From NCBI RefSeq assembly GCF_012985465.1, contig NZ_JAAQWN010000018.1, positions 1 to 35,590 of the forward strand: 35,590 nucleotides of DNA, in the 5' to 3' direction. The stretch is from Pseudomonas sp. WS 5079. GTDB lineage: Bacteria; Pseudomonadota; Gammaproteobacteria; Pseudomonadales; Pseudomonadaceae. The notes below the pieces were generated by a model, which saw only the letters and a list, made by a program, of their open reading frames with translations, was not told where the DNA came from and ran no database searches. A program made the translations under genes and the position numbers. Shown in pieces: positions 25,194 to 33,865 of this stretch (within the stretch, counting starts at the first letter, position 1; every line of letters starts with the position of its first letter).

Positions 25194-25230
25194 AAAAAAA
25201 AGGGAGCCGGTCAGCCGGCTCCCTTTTTTT
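25194..25230. terminator. Bidirectional intrinsic terminator
   Basis: GGGAGCCGG (25202-25210) and CCGGCTCCC (25215-25223) form a 9-bp stem with a four-base loop, flanked by an A-run and a T-run, so it serves both convergent lipoprotein genes. Confidence 0.9.
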
Positions 25231-25240
25231 GCGGCCAAAA

Positions 25241-25879
25241 TCAGGCCCGCGGCACACCGGCATCCAGTGCCGAGTACTTCAGGTTATTGCTCTCGACCAT
25301 CTGCTTGAGCAGCGCATTGACCTGGCGCGTGAAGGTATCGGTCACCGCTTCTTTTGGCGTGTAGGCCATCATCGGGATAAACCAGATACCCAACCAGGTG
25401 TTGATCGCATCGTGGTTGCTGCCTTTGCTCAGCGCCTGGCCCTGTGGGTCCAGGGCCTCCAGGCTCATGGTGTACTGGTCGGTACCCAGCGCCGGGATAA
25501 TGGTGAAGGTGAAGCCGCTGATAAACGCCAATGCCATCTGACCGCCACCTGGCGGATGGTTGTAGACCTTCAGGCGCAGGCTGTAGTCGCCCGGCTGCTT
25601 CTGGAACTCATCCAGGGTCACGCGGCCGAACAGGCCGGAATCGGTGAGGATCTTTTGCAGTTGCGGACGCAGCATGTCCCGCGCCTGGGGGACTTCGGCA
25701 GCGGCAGCGTTGGTCGGTTCGCCCTGATAGAAATCAAAGTCGACATAGACGTTCGGCTTGTTGGCGAAGCTCGCCTTCGATGGCAGGGTGACTGGCGCGA
25801 CTTCGTCCTTGGTGAAGCTGGCGCAGCCACTCACTGCCAACATCATCAGGGCCAACCCCAGCATTTTTCCAATGTGCAT
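25241..25879 (-). CDS. Hypothetical lipoprotein
   Basis: A 212-residue lipoprotein. The lipobox AVSGC (Cys19) ends an 18-residue signal, with Ala at +2, so an outer-membrane location is expected. The mature part contains PNVYVDFDFYQGEP, LQKILTDSGLFGRVTLDEF and FTFTIIPALGTDQYTMSLEALD, a pattern shared with envelope lipoproteins that report or maintain the cell surface. No clear family name. It is convergent with the DUF4823 lipoprotein; both have similar alpha/beta layouts. Confidence 0.8.
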   Translation of the reverse strand: MHIGKMLGLALMMLAVSGCASFTKDEVAPVTLPSKASFANKPNVYVDFDFYQGEPTNAAAAEVPQARDMLRPQLQKILTDSGLFGRVTLDEFQKQPGDYSLRLKVYNHPPGGGQMALAFISGFTFTIIPALGTDQYTMSLEALDPQGQALSKGSNHDAINTWLGIWFIPMMAYTPKEAVTDTFTRQVNALLKQMVESNNLKYSALDAGVPRA

Positions 25880-25998
25880 TACGACTTCCTTAGTTGATGG
25901 AGCGTCTCCATGGCCGGAGGTGCTGGGGGCGGATAATAGAGAGTCAACGGCCCGGGTAAAAGGCCGCTGTAGGAAAAATCTTCACTCGTTATCGGCAT

Positions 25999-28476
25999 TT
26001 ACCATTGATACGTCGCACTGGCCTGCACCGTGCGTTGCGAGCCGTACCAGCACCACGAGTACGAATAGCAGGACGCCACGTACTCTTTGTCCGCCAGGTT
26101 GGTGGCGTTCAGCGCCAGGCGCAGGTTGTCGCCCAGGGTGTTGATGTGCGGGATGTCGTAGTGCACCGACGCATCGAACAAGGTGTAGCCGGGAACCTTC
26201 AAGGTGTTGGCCGTATCGCCCCAGGACGAGCCGACATAACGCGCACCCGCGCCGACGCCGAAGCCCTTGAGGTTGCCGTCATGCAGGGTGTAGTCAGCCC
26301 ACACCGAAGCGGTGTGGCGCGGCACAGCGTAGGTGGTGGTGCCCTGGGTCGGCACGGCCGGGCCTACGCCGATGTCGGTGATCGGCGCGTAGCGCACGGT
26401 GCTGTTGGATTTGCTGATGCGGTTATCGAGGTAGGCATAGGCCGCCGTGATATCCAGATTGTCGTTGAGGCTGGCCTTGCCTTCGAGTTCAAAGCCACGG
26501 GAGCGCACTTCACCGTCCTGGACCTGGCAGCGACCGTTGCCACACAGGTGGGTGGGATCCGGGTCCATGGTCGGCACGTTGTTCTGGCGCAGGTCAAAGA
26601 TGGCGGCGGTGATAAAGCTGTTGCTGCCTGGCGGCTGGTACTTGATGCCGATTTCGTACTGCTTGCCTTCGGTGGGCTTGAACACCGAACCGCCGTAGCC
26701 GGTACCGGTTTGCGGCGAGAAGGATTCGGAATAGCTGGCGTAAGGCGCCAGGCCGTTATCAAAGAGGTAAACCACGCCCAGGCGGCCGGTGAAGGCTTTG
26801 CTGTCCAGGGAGGATTTGGTTTTCTTGCCGTCGGTCAAGCTCAACGAGCTGTTATCCGTGCTGGCCCAGTCATAACGACCGCCCATCAACAGTACCCATT
26901 TATCCCACTTCGCCTGCTCCTGCAGGTACACACCGGTCTGCTCGCTACGCTGGGTCGCGTCGCTGGAAAATGCCGGGGTGGTCACCGGCGCACCGTACAC
27001 CGGGTCGAAAATATCCAGGTCCGGTCCCTTGCCGTAACCGGCCTTGGTATCGACGCTGGTGTTCTGGTAATCAAGCCCCATCAACAGCGTGTGCTGCACC
27101 GGGCCGGTGTCGAACTTGCCCTGCAACTGGTTATCCAGGTTGTAGGCGTCCATGTCGACATCGGTGGCGATGGTCGAGCGGTTCAAGGTGCGGTAATCGG
27201 CCTGCAAGTTGCTGCTGTAGATACTGCGGTAGATCCCTTCGCTGCGCATATAGCGGGCGTTCTGGCGCACGGTCCAGACGTCGTCGAGGTGATGCTCGAA
27301 GGCATAGCCGATGGAGTAATGCTCGCGGTCACTCTTCTCGAAGTTTTTCTCGCCATCGTAGAAGTCGACATCGATCTTGCGCCCCAGCGGGCTGTGCAAC
27401 ACCGAGCCCCAGGCCGGCATCGAGCCGTAGGAAGCACCCTTGGGATCCTTCTGAAAATGCCCCAGCAGGGTCAGCGAGGTGTCCTCGTTCGGGCGCCAGG
27501 TGAAGGCCGAGGACAGCGATTGACGACGGGTCTCGGTGTGCTCCACCTGCCCGTCGGCATCGTCGAACAATCCGGCGACGCGGTAGGAATACACCCCTTG
27601 CTCATCCAGCGGGCCGCTGAGATCGAAGGTGGTGCGCTTTTTGTCGAAGGTGCCGTACTCCACGCCGACTTCATGGAACGGCGTATCCAACGGGCGCTTG
27701 GTGACCATATTGATCACGCCACTGGGGCTGCCCTGGCCGTACAACACCGAGGCTGGGCCGCGCAGCACCTCCACGCGCTCCAGGTCGAAGGCATCCTTTT
27801 GCGGCGAGGCATCGCGGCTCGATGCCACGCGCAGGCCGTCGAGGTAAGTCACCGGCGAGAAGCCGCGAATGGTCAACTGGTCCAGGCGCGAGGCGGTGGC
27901 GCCACGGGTTTCCGGGACGACCGCGGCGCTGTAGCGCAGGATCTGGTTGAGGCTCTCGGCATTCTGCGCACGCATCTGGTCTTTGGTGACCACCGAGATC
28001 GATTGCGGGGTCTCGATCAGCGCGGTGTCGGTCTTGGTGCCCGACAGGCTGCGCGTGGCCACATAACCGGACACCGGGCCGACGGGGCTTTCACTTTGAG
28101 CAGCGCCGCTGATGGTGGTGGCCTGCAACTCCACCGAGCCATCCGCCTGGGGAATCGGCTCGATACGATAGCGCTGGGCAGACAGCGCCTGGGCACGCAA
28201 ACCGCTGCCCGCCAGCAACTGGGCGAGTGCCGCGTCGCTGCTCAACTGCCCGTTCAAACCACTGCTGCGCTTGCCACGGGTCAAGACCGGATCAAAGGCC
28301 AGGACCAGCCCGGCCTGTTCGGCAAAGCCGTTGAGGGCCTGGCTCAGGTCACCGGCAGGGATCGAGAAATGGCTGCTTTCATCAGCCCATGCGGTGTGAA
28401 TGGTCAGGGGCACAGCGGCAAAAGCCATCGCCACTGACAGCGCCAGCGGGTGCAACGGACGAGCAAAGCGTGACAT
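25999..28476 (-). CDS. TonB-dependent siderophore receptor with STN signalling domain
   Basis: An 825-residue outer-membrane receptor. After the signal peptide (to about AWADES, residue 35) comes an STN domain (36-110, PAGDLSQALNGFAEQAGLVL) that talks to the anti-sigma factor, then a plug (ALIETPQSISVVTKDQMRAQ, VLYGQGSPSGVINMVTKRP) and a 22-strand barrel ending in aromatic SATYQW. Two Cys pairs lie in loops (LCGNGRCQ, SCYSYSWCW). The family imports ferric siderophores; the ligand cannot be deduced. It is downstream of fecI/fecR-like genes, as in cell-surface signalling systems. Confidence 0.94.
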   Translation of the reverse strand: MSRFARPLHPLALSVAMAFAAVPLTIHTAWADESSHFSIPAGDLSQALNGFAEQAGLVLAFDPVLTRGKRSSGLNGQLSSDAALAQLLAGSGLRAQALSAQRYRIEPIPQADGSVELQATTISGAAQSESPVGPVSGYVATRSLSGTKTDTALIETPQSISVVTKDQMRAQNAESLNQILRYSAAVVPETRGATASRLDQLTIRGFSPVTYLDGLRVASSRDASPQKDAFDLERVEVLRGPASVLYGQGSPSGVINMVTKRPLDTPFHEVGVEYGTFDKKRTTFDLSGPLDEQGVYSYRVAGLFDDADGQVEHTETRRQSLSSAFTWRPNEDTSLTLLGHFQKDPKGASYGSMPAWGSVLHSPLGRKIDVDFYDGEKNFEKSDREHYSIGYAFEHHLDDVWTVRQNARYMRSEGIYRSIYSSNLQADYRTLNRSTIATDVDMDAYNLDNQLQGKFDTGPVQHTLLMGLDYQNTSVDTKAGYGKGPDLDIFDPVYGAPVTTPAFSSDATQRSEQTGVYLQEQAKWDKWVLLMGGRYDWASTDNSSLSLTDGKKTKSSLDSKAFTGRLGVVYLFDNGLAPYASYSESFSPQTGTGYGGSVFKPTEGKQYEIGIKYQPPGSNSFITAAIFDLRQNNVPTMDPDPTHLCGNGRCQVQDGEVRSRGFELEGKASLNDNLDITAAYAYLDNRISKSNSTVRYAPITDIGVGPAVPTQGTTTYAVPRHTASVWADYTLHDGNLKGFGVGAGARYVGSSWGDTANTLKVPGYTLFDASVHYDIPHINTLGDNLRLALNATNLADKEYVASCYSYSWCWYGSQRTVQASATYQW

Positions 28477-28578
28477 GAGAGGTCCTGGAAAAGAGGGTTC
28501 TATATTCCATGACGGCCATGTCGGGAAATCGGGTATGAATGAGACCGGTTTTTATTTGAACGGGCGTCTTCAGGCAGA

Positions 28579-29523
28579 TCAGAGGGGTTTGATCACCACC
28601 AGCAGGTCGGTGAAATACTCCACCTTGATCGGCAGGTTATCCGCCAGGGTCGCCAGCGCTGCATCGCTGTCATCGAGCTTGAACACCCCCGACACACGCA
28701 TCCCGTGCAACGCCTGGGCATCAAACCGCACCACCCCATGGCGATAGCTGGCCAGGGTTTGCAGGACTTCGCTCAACGGCCGGTCATCCACCGTGAGCAA
28801 GCCCCGGGTCCAGGCCGCCGGGTCGCCGCTGCCGACCGCTTGCGCTGGCTGGGCGTGCCCCTGCCTGAGAATCGCGCGCTGGCCTGCCGTCACCTTCACG
28901 GCCTCGCTGTCAGTGCCTTTGGCGGCCACCGTTGACTCGATCACCGTGACCACCGTCGAGCCATCCACCGCACGCTGCACCAGGAAACGCGTGCCCAATG
29001 CCGTCGCCGTGCCCTGATCGGTGCGCACCACGAACGGCCGTTGCGCATCCTTGGCCACCTCGACCCACATCTCGCCCTTGAGCAATTCGATCACACGCTG
29101 TTGGCCGTCGAACTTCACGTCCAACGCCGAGTTGCTGTTGAGCTGCACCTGGCTGCCATCGGTCAATACCACCTGACTGCGCTCGCCGACGCCGGTGCGT
29201 TGGTCGGCCATCCACAGCGGCAGTTGCTCGACGCTCGCCCAGCCGGCCACCAACACCCCCAACAACGCCAGGGCTTGCCCGCCGCGCACGGCGTACCCGG
29301 CTTTGCGTGGAATGAAGGCTTGCTTCAACGCCAGGCGTGCAGGTTCCGCAGGCAGTCCATCGAGGCTGCCCCACAACGCCCCCATGCGCTCGAAGGCCAC
29401 CCGATGACGTGGATCGGCCGCACACCAGGCTTCAAATGCCTGACGGTCGGCGGCGCTGACGTCCTCGTCATTGAGCAACGCCAGCCAGCGCGCCGCTTCA
29501 CTGACAATCTGTTCGGAGGGCAT
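28579..29523 (-). CDS. FecR-type anti-sigma/signal transducer
   Basis: A 314-residue single-pass inner-membrane protein. The cytoplasmic N-terminal domain (about 1-85, EAARWLALLNDEDVSAADRQAFEAW) binds the ECF sigma factor, a transmembrane segment follows (ALALLGVLVAGWASV), and a periplasmic FecR domain contains QVVLTDGSQVQLNSNSALD and GEMWVEVAKDAQRPFVVRT. The C-terminal STN-like part contacts the receptor. The start ATG at 29523 overlaps the sigma gene stop (TGATG). Confidence 0.93.
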   Translation of the reverse strand: MPSEQIVSEAARWLALLNDEDVSAADRQAFEAWCAADPRHRVAFERMGALWGSLDGLPAEPARLALKQAFIPRKAGYAVRGGQALALLGVLVAGWASVEQLPLWMADQRTGVGERSQVVLTDGSQVQLNSNSALDVKFDGQQRVIELLKGEMWVEVAKDAQRPFVVRTDQGTATALGTRFLVQRAVDGSTVVTVIESTVAAKGTDSEAVKVTAGQRAILRQGHAQPAQAVGSGDPAAWTRGLLTVDDRPLSEVLQTLASYRHGVVRFDAQALHGMRVSGVFKLDDSDAALATLADNLPIKVEYFTDLLVVIKPL

Positions 29524-30065
29524 CACAACGGATCCGCGCCATGCAGGGTCTGGTAGCAGTGCACCAACGCGCTGGAGATGTAGTTTTTCACCGTGCTGGA
29601 CGAGACCTGGAGCTGGGCCGCGATTTCACTGTAGGTCAGCCCATCCAGGCGACTGAGCAGGAACGCCTCGCGGGCCTTGTCCGGCAGGCCGGCGAGCATC
29701 AGCGCAATGCGTTCCAGGGCCTGCAACGCCACATGAATAGTCGCAGGGTCAGGCATGCCGGCGTCTTCGTACTGGATGGCCAGGGCTTGCATATAGGCTT
29801 TCTCGATCTTGCGCCGCCGCGCACCGTCAATCAGCAAGCGCCCGGCAGTGGTCGCGAGAAATGCCCGAGGCTCCTGAATGTTGTGGGGCTCGGCCAGCAG
29901 CAACACCCGCACGAATGCATCCTGGGCCAGGTCCGCCGCATGCTGCGAACAGCCGAGCTTCTTGCGCAGCCATCCCTGGAGCCAGGAATGGTGGTCGCTG
30001 TAGAGCGCGGTGAGTGTCTGCTGGCGGCGGGCTGTATCACAATCGGCCACGGGAAAGTCATGCAT
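29523..30065 (-). CDS. FecI-type ECF sigma factor
   Basis: A 180-residue ECF sigma factor. Region 2 shows SDHHSWLQGWLRKKLG and HAADLAQDAFVRVLL; region 4 shows LPDKAREAFLLSRLDGLTYSEIAAQL. It should drive the downstream receptor gene when the receptor signals through the FecR protein. I use the ATG at 30065 (MHDFPVAD); a TTG at 30086 is an alternative. I did not find a convincing Fur box upstream, though iron control would be expected. Confidence 0.93.
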   Translation of the reverse strand: MHDFPVADCDTARRQQTLTALYSDHHSWLQGWLRKKLGCSQHAADLAQDAFVRVLLLAEPHNIQEPRAFLATTAGRLLIDGARRRKIEKAYMQALAIQYEDAGMPDPATIHVALQALERIALMLAGLPDKAREAFLLSRLDGLTYSEIAAQLQVSSSTVKNYISSALVHCYQTLHGADPL

Positions 30066-30165
30066 GCGCAAAAATTTCTCAAACAAGAAAGATTACCAAT
30101 CGCGCAAACGATGACAGTAAAACGATGGCAGAGCAAGGGCCCAACGATGGCGCCTGGGTATCGGC

Positions 30166-30195
30166 GTAGGCACCGGCTTGCCGGCGCCTGCAAGG
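30166..30195. repeat. Single REP palindrome
   Basis: GTAGGCACCGGCTTGCCGGCGCCTG forms a near-perfect stem around CTTG, with the REP core. It lies just after the stop of the upstream TonB receptor gene and may act as its 3' hairpin. Confidence 0.6.
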
Positions 30196-30197
30196 GT

Positions 30198-32345
30198 TTA
30201 GCGCAAGCTCCAGGAAACGCCGGCGTACACGCCCATGCCGTCACCCGGCGTCGAGCGCGCCATATCGCTGCCATGATCGTCATAACCCGGGGTCACGGTA
30301 TTGGCGTAGCGCTGGTTGGTCAGGTTGCGCAGGTCGACCCAGGCTTGCCAGTCCTGTTTCGGTGCGTCGTAACCGAGGGTGGCACCCAACAAGCCATAGG
30401 CCGACGCGTAGTAGGAGTTGGCATAGTCCACCGCCACCCGCGAGGAATACTCGCCATTGAGGCTGCTGAAAAAGCCGCTGGGATGGCTGTAGCGCAACTG
30501 CGCCTGGTAATAGTGCTTGGGGATACCGGGCAATGTGTTGTCGCCAAAGCGCGGGTCGTCGCGGTAGTGGAAGTTACTGAAGGTGTAGGCCTGGCGCAGG
30601 GCCAGGCGACCGGTATTGCCACCGTCCCACAGCGCGCTGGTGAGGCTCAGTTCCAGGCCTTGGTGAAGGGTCGGGCTGGCGTTGGATTCGGCGACCACCT
30701 GCGACAAGTTAGGCGTAGCCGCCTGGGTTTCGACGCTCAGCAGTTCATGGCGCACCAGCGAGTGGTACAACGCCAGGTCCCATTGGCCGAACCACGCTTC
30801 GCCGCGCCCGCCCACTTCCAGGGTGGTGGCCGTCTGGTTTTGCAGCTTCACGCCTTCGCGGGTCAAGCCGGCCTCCGGCCTACCCGAGTCTTTGGCAAAG
30901 AACTTGTTGGAACCCCAGATCATCGACCAGGCATGCGGCGGCTCCACCGAGCGGCTCAGGTTGCCATACACCTGCAACTGCGGGTTGAAGTCATAGCGCA
31001 GGCCCACGCGCGGGGCATAGTCCCAGTCATGAGTGCTCAAGGGGGCATGGGTGTCGGGATAGGTGACTTCGGTTTCGCGACGGGTATAGATCGCCGCCAG
31101 GCCGGTGGTCAGCCACAGGTCGGGCAGCAGCTCCAGGTCGTTGCTCACGTGCAGCACGGTATCCGACCCCAGGTAACTGTAGTCACGGGTCTTGGTCCCC
31201 GGGGCGAAACCGGCGGTGGCACCGGCAGGCACCCGCACGTACTCCGACACACCGTTATTGGGCAGGCCCTGGGTGGTGCGCAGGCCGACTGTGGTCTTGC
31301 TGTCGCGCCCCAGCAGCGTGTCCTGGCGGATGTAGTTCAAGGTGCCGCTGATATCGGTATACGCCACCTTGAGCCGGTTGGTGCCTTCGCGCAGGTCCAT
31401 GGGGTAGTCGTGATACACCAGCCCCGCTTCGACGCGGGAGTTATCGTCCAATTGCAGCGTGGTCTTGTTGGCGATCCAGGTAGAGCCCGGCTGCAAGCGC
31501 TTGGAGTCACGTGCCAGGTTGAGGGCGTTGGCTGCGCGCGGGCTGTGCTCGATCTGCTGGCGCGTGAGTTTGCCGGGGCTGTCGTTGGCGGTTTCGCGGT
31601 AACGGAAATAGAAGCGGGTTTCCAGGTCCGGGTTGAACCGGTAGCCGAAGTTGGCCGCCACGCCTTTGCCGCTGCCGGCGCTTTGTTGCTGGAAGCCATC
31701 GTAGTCAGTGTCGGTCAGGCTGATGTAATAGTCGGCATCGCCCAGCACTTGCCCGGAACTGATTTCCCGCTGGGCGTACCCATGGCTGCCGGCCTCGTAG
31801 CGCACGCGCAACTTGGGCGCATCGTAGCCGGTGTGGGTGACATAGTTGACCGCCCCGCCCAGGGCCAGTGCGCCGCGATCAAACCCGTTGGCGCCGCGCA
31901 GCACTTCGACGCGGCTGAGCCACAGCGGATCTTTGAGCTCGTAAGGCGTTCCGCCGGGGCCGGTCAGTGGCAGCCCGTCGATGGTTTCATACAGGCCGGA
32001 TGCATGGCTGCCGGGGCCACGGTTGATGCCCGAGCCACGAATGGAGATTTTCACCCCTTCGTTATTCGCCGCCTTGGCGTAGATGCCAGCCTGGTACTTG
32101 AACACATCTTCATTGCTGCTCACCCGCCCCTGCTCGACGCTGGCCATGTCGACGTAATTGGTAGCGCCGGGCACCTGCCGGAGTTGCGCCTGGGCCGCTT
32201 CGCCTTCGCTCAGTTCGGTGCTGGTGACTTGCAGCGGCGCCAACTGCAGCGCCTCCTGGGCCTGGGCCAGATGGGTGAATGTCAGGGCAACGCCAAAACC
32301 GAGCCAACGAGGAGGGAGAAACAGCAAAGGTTGTGGCAGGCGCAT
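30198..32345 (-). CDS. TonB-dependent receptor (no STN domain)
   Basis: A 715-residue outer-membrane receptor. A signal peptide ends near AQAQ (about residue 28). The plug begins with LQLAPLQVTSTEL and contains DVFKYQAGIYAKAANNEGVK, a SIRGSGINRGPGSHASG loop and RVEVLRGANGFDRGALALGGAVNYVT. A barrel follows, ending GVYAGVSWSLR. Unlike the receptor at 25999 it has no signalling domain, so it does not itself drive the sigma factor. The ligand is unknown. It lies upstream of the sigma factor gene on the same strand, 132 bases away, with a REP palindrome between them. Confidence 0.93.
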   Translation of the reverse strand: MRLPQPLLFLPPRWLGFGVALTFTHLAQAQEALQLAPLQVTSTELSEGEAAQAQLRQVPGATNYVDMASVEQGRVSSNEDVFKYQAGIYAKAANNEGVKISIRGSGINRGPGSHASGLYETIDGLPLTGPGGTPYELKDPLWLSRVEVLRGANGFDRGALALGGAVNYVTHTGYDAPKLRVRYEAGSHGYAQREISSGQVLGDADYYISLTDTDYDGFQQQSAGSGKGVAANFGYRFNPDLETRFYFRYRETANDSPGKLTRQQIEHSPRAANALNLARDSKRLQPGSTWIANKTTLQLDDNSRVEAGLVYHDYPMDLREGTNRLKVAYTDISGTLNYIRQDTLLGRDSKTTVGLRTTQGLPNNGVSEYVRVPAGATAGFAPGTKTRDYSYLGSDTVLHVSNDLELLPDLWLTTGLAAIYTRRETEVTYPDTHAPLSTHDWDYAPRVGLRYDFNPQLQVYGNLSRSVEPPHAWSMIWGSNKFFAKDSGRPEAGLTREGVKLQNQTATTLEVGGRGEAWFGQWDLALYHSLVRHELLSVETQAATPNLSQVVAESNASPTLHQGLELSLTSALWDGGNTGRLALRQAYTFSNFHYRDDPRFGDNTLPGIPKHYYQAQLRYSHPSGFFSSLNGEYSSRVAVDYANSYYASAYGLLGATLGYDAPKQDWQAWVDLRNLTNQRYANTVTPGYDDHGSDMARSTPGDGMGVYAGVSWSLR

Positions 32346-32516
32346 GGGGCCGAATCCTGGGAAAGTTCAAGCGTTGGAAGAACATCGGATACGGCAGGTC
32401 ACGTCTGTTTTTAAGTCCAAAATAGAATTAATAAATGCAAACTCAGTATTTAAGGAAATAAGCTGCGCGCAGTAATGTGGAGCAACCGAGTCACCACCGT
32501 CACCCGAGACTGCGCC

Positions 32517-32678
32517 ATGTCGATATCCGCCAACATCATTGATTTCACCCTCCACCGCAAACGCCGCCAGGCTCGTGCAGCGGCCCAGTTGATGTGGGCA
32601 ATGTACGCCGCGCGCGCCGGGTTGTCGGTATTCACGTTGCAGGCCAGTAACGCGCCCAGCGACACACGCCGGGCGTAA
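32517..32678 (+). CDS. Small basic hypothetical protein, 53 residues
   Basis: ATG 32517 opens a frame MSISANIIDFTLHRKRRQAR then AAAQLMWAMYAARAGLSVF; an upstream ATG at 32475 is possible. A basic patch is followed by an amphipathic or hydrophobic helix. The stop is five bases before the XRE-cupin gene, suggesting an operon. Low AT content fits the chromosome. No family recognised. Confidence 0.45.
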   Translation: MSISANIIDFTLHRKRRQARAAAQLMWAMYAARAGLSVFTLQASNAPSDTRRA

Positions 32679-32683
32679 CGCCG

Positions 32684-33322
32684 ATGAGTTTTCTCCAGGC
32701 CCTTCCCGACGTGCTGCCCCCCATCGCTCAACCCAAGGATTGCGCCAGCCGCGACGACGATGCCATCGGCCAGTGCGTCGCGCACAACCTGCATCGCCTG
32801 CGCAGCAAACGCTACCTGTCCCTGGATGCCCTGGCCCGAGCCTGTGGCGTCAGCCGGGCGATGCTCGCGCAGATCGAGTCCGGGCGCAGCGTACCGTCGA
32901 TCAAGGTGCTGTGCAAAATCGCCAAGGGCCTGAAAGTGTCGGTGGCGGCGTTCCTGGAAAACCGCTCGTTCGAAGGAGTTGAATTACTGCCCGCCCACCA
33001 AAGCAAACGCCTGGTGAGCGCCGACGGCACATTCGTCAGCCGGGCATTGTTCCCCGACGACATGTCGCGCCAGTCCGAATTCTATGAGGTACGCCTGAGC
33101 GCACGCGGTGAAGAGGTGTGCGAAGGCCGCCGGCCTGGGATCCAGGCAAACCTGGTGGTGGCCCAGGGCGTGCTGGAGGTCAGCGTCAACGAGGAACGAT
33201 ACTTGCTGTCCACCGGCGACTCGATCCTGTTCTATGCCGACCAGCCCCACCGCTATCGCAACCCGGCAGACAGCGATGCGCTGGCGTTCCTGGTCATCCT
33301 CCACCCCGAACGCCTGGACTGA
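32684..33322 (+). CDS. XRE-family regulator with C-terminal cupin domain
   Basis: A 212-residue regulator. The HTH_3 domain (about 35-90) reads LRSKRYLSLDALARACGVSR and then AMLAQIESGRSVPSIKVLCKIAKGL. A cupin domain follows (140-205), with LLSTGDSILFYADQPHRYRN and the metal-ligand-like His in QPHRY. Proteins of this layout sense small molecules and control metabolic or efflux genes. The intrinsic terminator at 33327 closes the transcript. Confidence 0.9.
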   Translation: MSFLQALPDVLPPIAQPKDCASRDDDAIGQCVAHNLHRLRSKRYLSLDALARACGVSRAMLAQIESGRSVPSIKVLCKIAKGLKVSVAAFLENRSFEGVELLPAHQSKRLVSADGTFVSRALFPDDMSRQSEFYEVRLSARGEEVCEGRRPGIQANLVVAQGVLEVSVNEERYLLSTGDSILFYADQPHRYRNPADSDALAFLVILHPERLD

Positions 33323-33326
33323 ACGC

Positions 33327-33362
33327 AAAAAGCCCCGCCTGATTGCTCAGGCGGGGCTTTTT
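33327..33362. terminator. Bidirectional intrinsic terminator
   Basis: AAAAAGCCCCGCCTGA pairs perfectly with TCAGGCGGGGCTTTTT over the four-base loop TTGC. It serves the XRE-cupin gene on the plus strand and the Met/Cys-rich gene on the minus strand. Confidence 0.92.
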
Positions 33363-33382
33363 CATGCGCACGAAACGTCGGT

Positions 33383-33865
33383 TCAGCAGGTGCAGCACAT
33401 CATCGGCATGCCGTTGCAGCTGATCATCATCGGCATGGCGCAATCGTTCATCATTTTCTTCATCAGCATGCACCAGTTGTCCATCATCACCATGCTCATA
33501 CCAGGCATCGGCATCATCTTGCAGGTCATGCCATCGGCTTGCAGGGTGCATTCCATGACGCACTTCATCATCGGCATGGTCATCGCTGGCATGTTGTTGA
33601 GCATTGCCATGGTGTCCTGCGACATGCACATCATCGACAGGTTGGCGCACTGCATCATCATCGGCATGCCGCAGTTCATCATCATCGCCATCATTTCGGC
33701 GTTGTTCTTGAACATCGCCATGTCCATACCGGCGGCCGGCTTCATGGTGCACACCATGGCATCGCCGGTCATCTCGCACTGCATGGTGGCCATCATCATC
33801 GGCATGCCCATCATCGGCATCATGGGCATCGTGTTGTTCATTGGCATCTGCATGGCATTCATCAT
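33383..33865 (-). CDS. Methionine/cysteine-rich duplicated protein, probable soft-metal binder
   Basis: A 160-residue protein with 59 Met (37%) and 14 Cys. The ATG at 33865 follows GGAGTTTCGAAC, a promoter-like pair lies at 33912-33939 and a terminator follows, so the frame is real despite odd composition. There is no signal peptide, so a cytoplasmic location is expected. It is a tandem duplication: residues 21-81 align with 97-158. The cysteines C30, C39, C65, C73, C80 match C106, C115, C142, C150, C157 at spacings 9/26/8/7 and 9/27/8/7. GMPMM-type repeats lie throughout. Met/Cys content points to Cu(I) or Ag(I) binding (inference). Csp-type storage proteins are Cys-rich, not Met-rich, and no known family comes to mind. 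Confidence 0.8.
   Translation of the reverse strand: MMNAMQMPMNNTMPMMPMMGMPMMMATMQCEMTGDAMVCTMKPAAGMDMAMFKNNAEMMAMMMNCGMPMMMQCANLSMMCMSQDTMAMLNNMPAMTMPMMKCVMECTLQADGMTCKMMPMPGMSMVMMDNWCMLMKKMMNDCAMPMMISCNGMPMMCCTC

Noticed and set aside
26005..28437. 810-codon ORF opposite the STN receptor
   Set aside because: Same reason: antisense to a well-defined TonB receptor.
30066..30165. Fur box upstream of the ECF sigma gene
   Set aside because: Looked for a 19-bp GATAATGATAATCATTATC-like site; only weak partial matches (ATTGGTAATC) were found.
29541..32414. 957-codon plus-strand ORF over the sigma/receptor genes
   Set aside because: Runs opposite two genes with clear families; composition (His/Gln/Ala/Val-rich) is that of a GC-rich antisense shadow.
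33400..33850. Repeated CATCATCGGCATG stretches as a DNA repeat array
   Set aside because: They are the reverse complement of codons for GMPMM-type segments; the pattern follows the protein, and periods are irregular.
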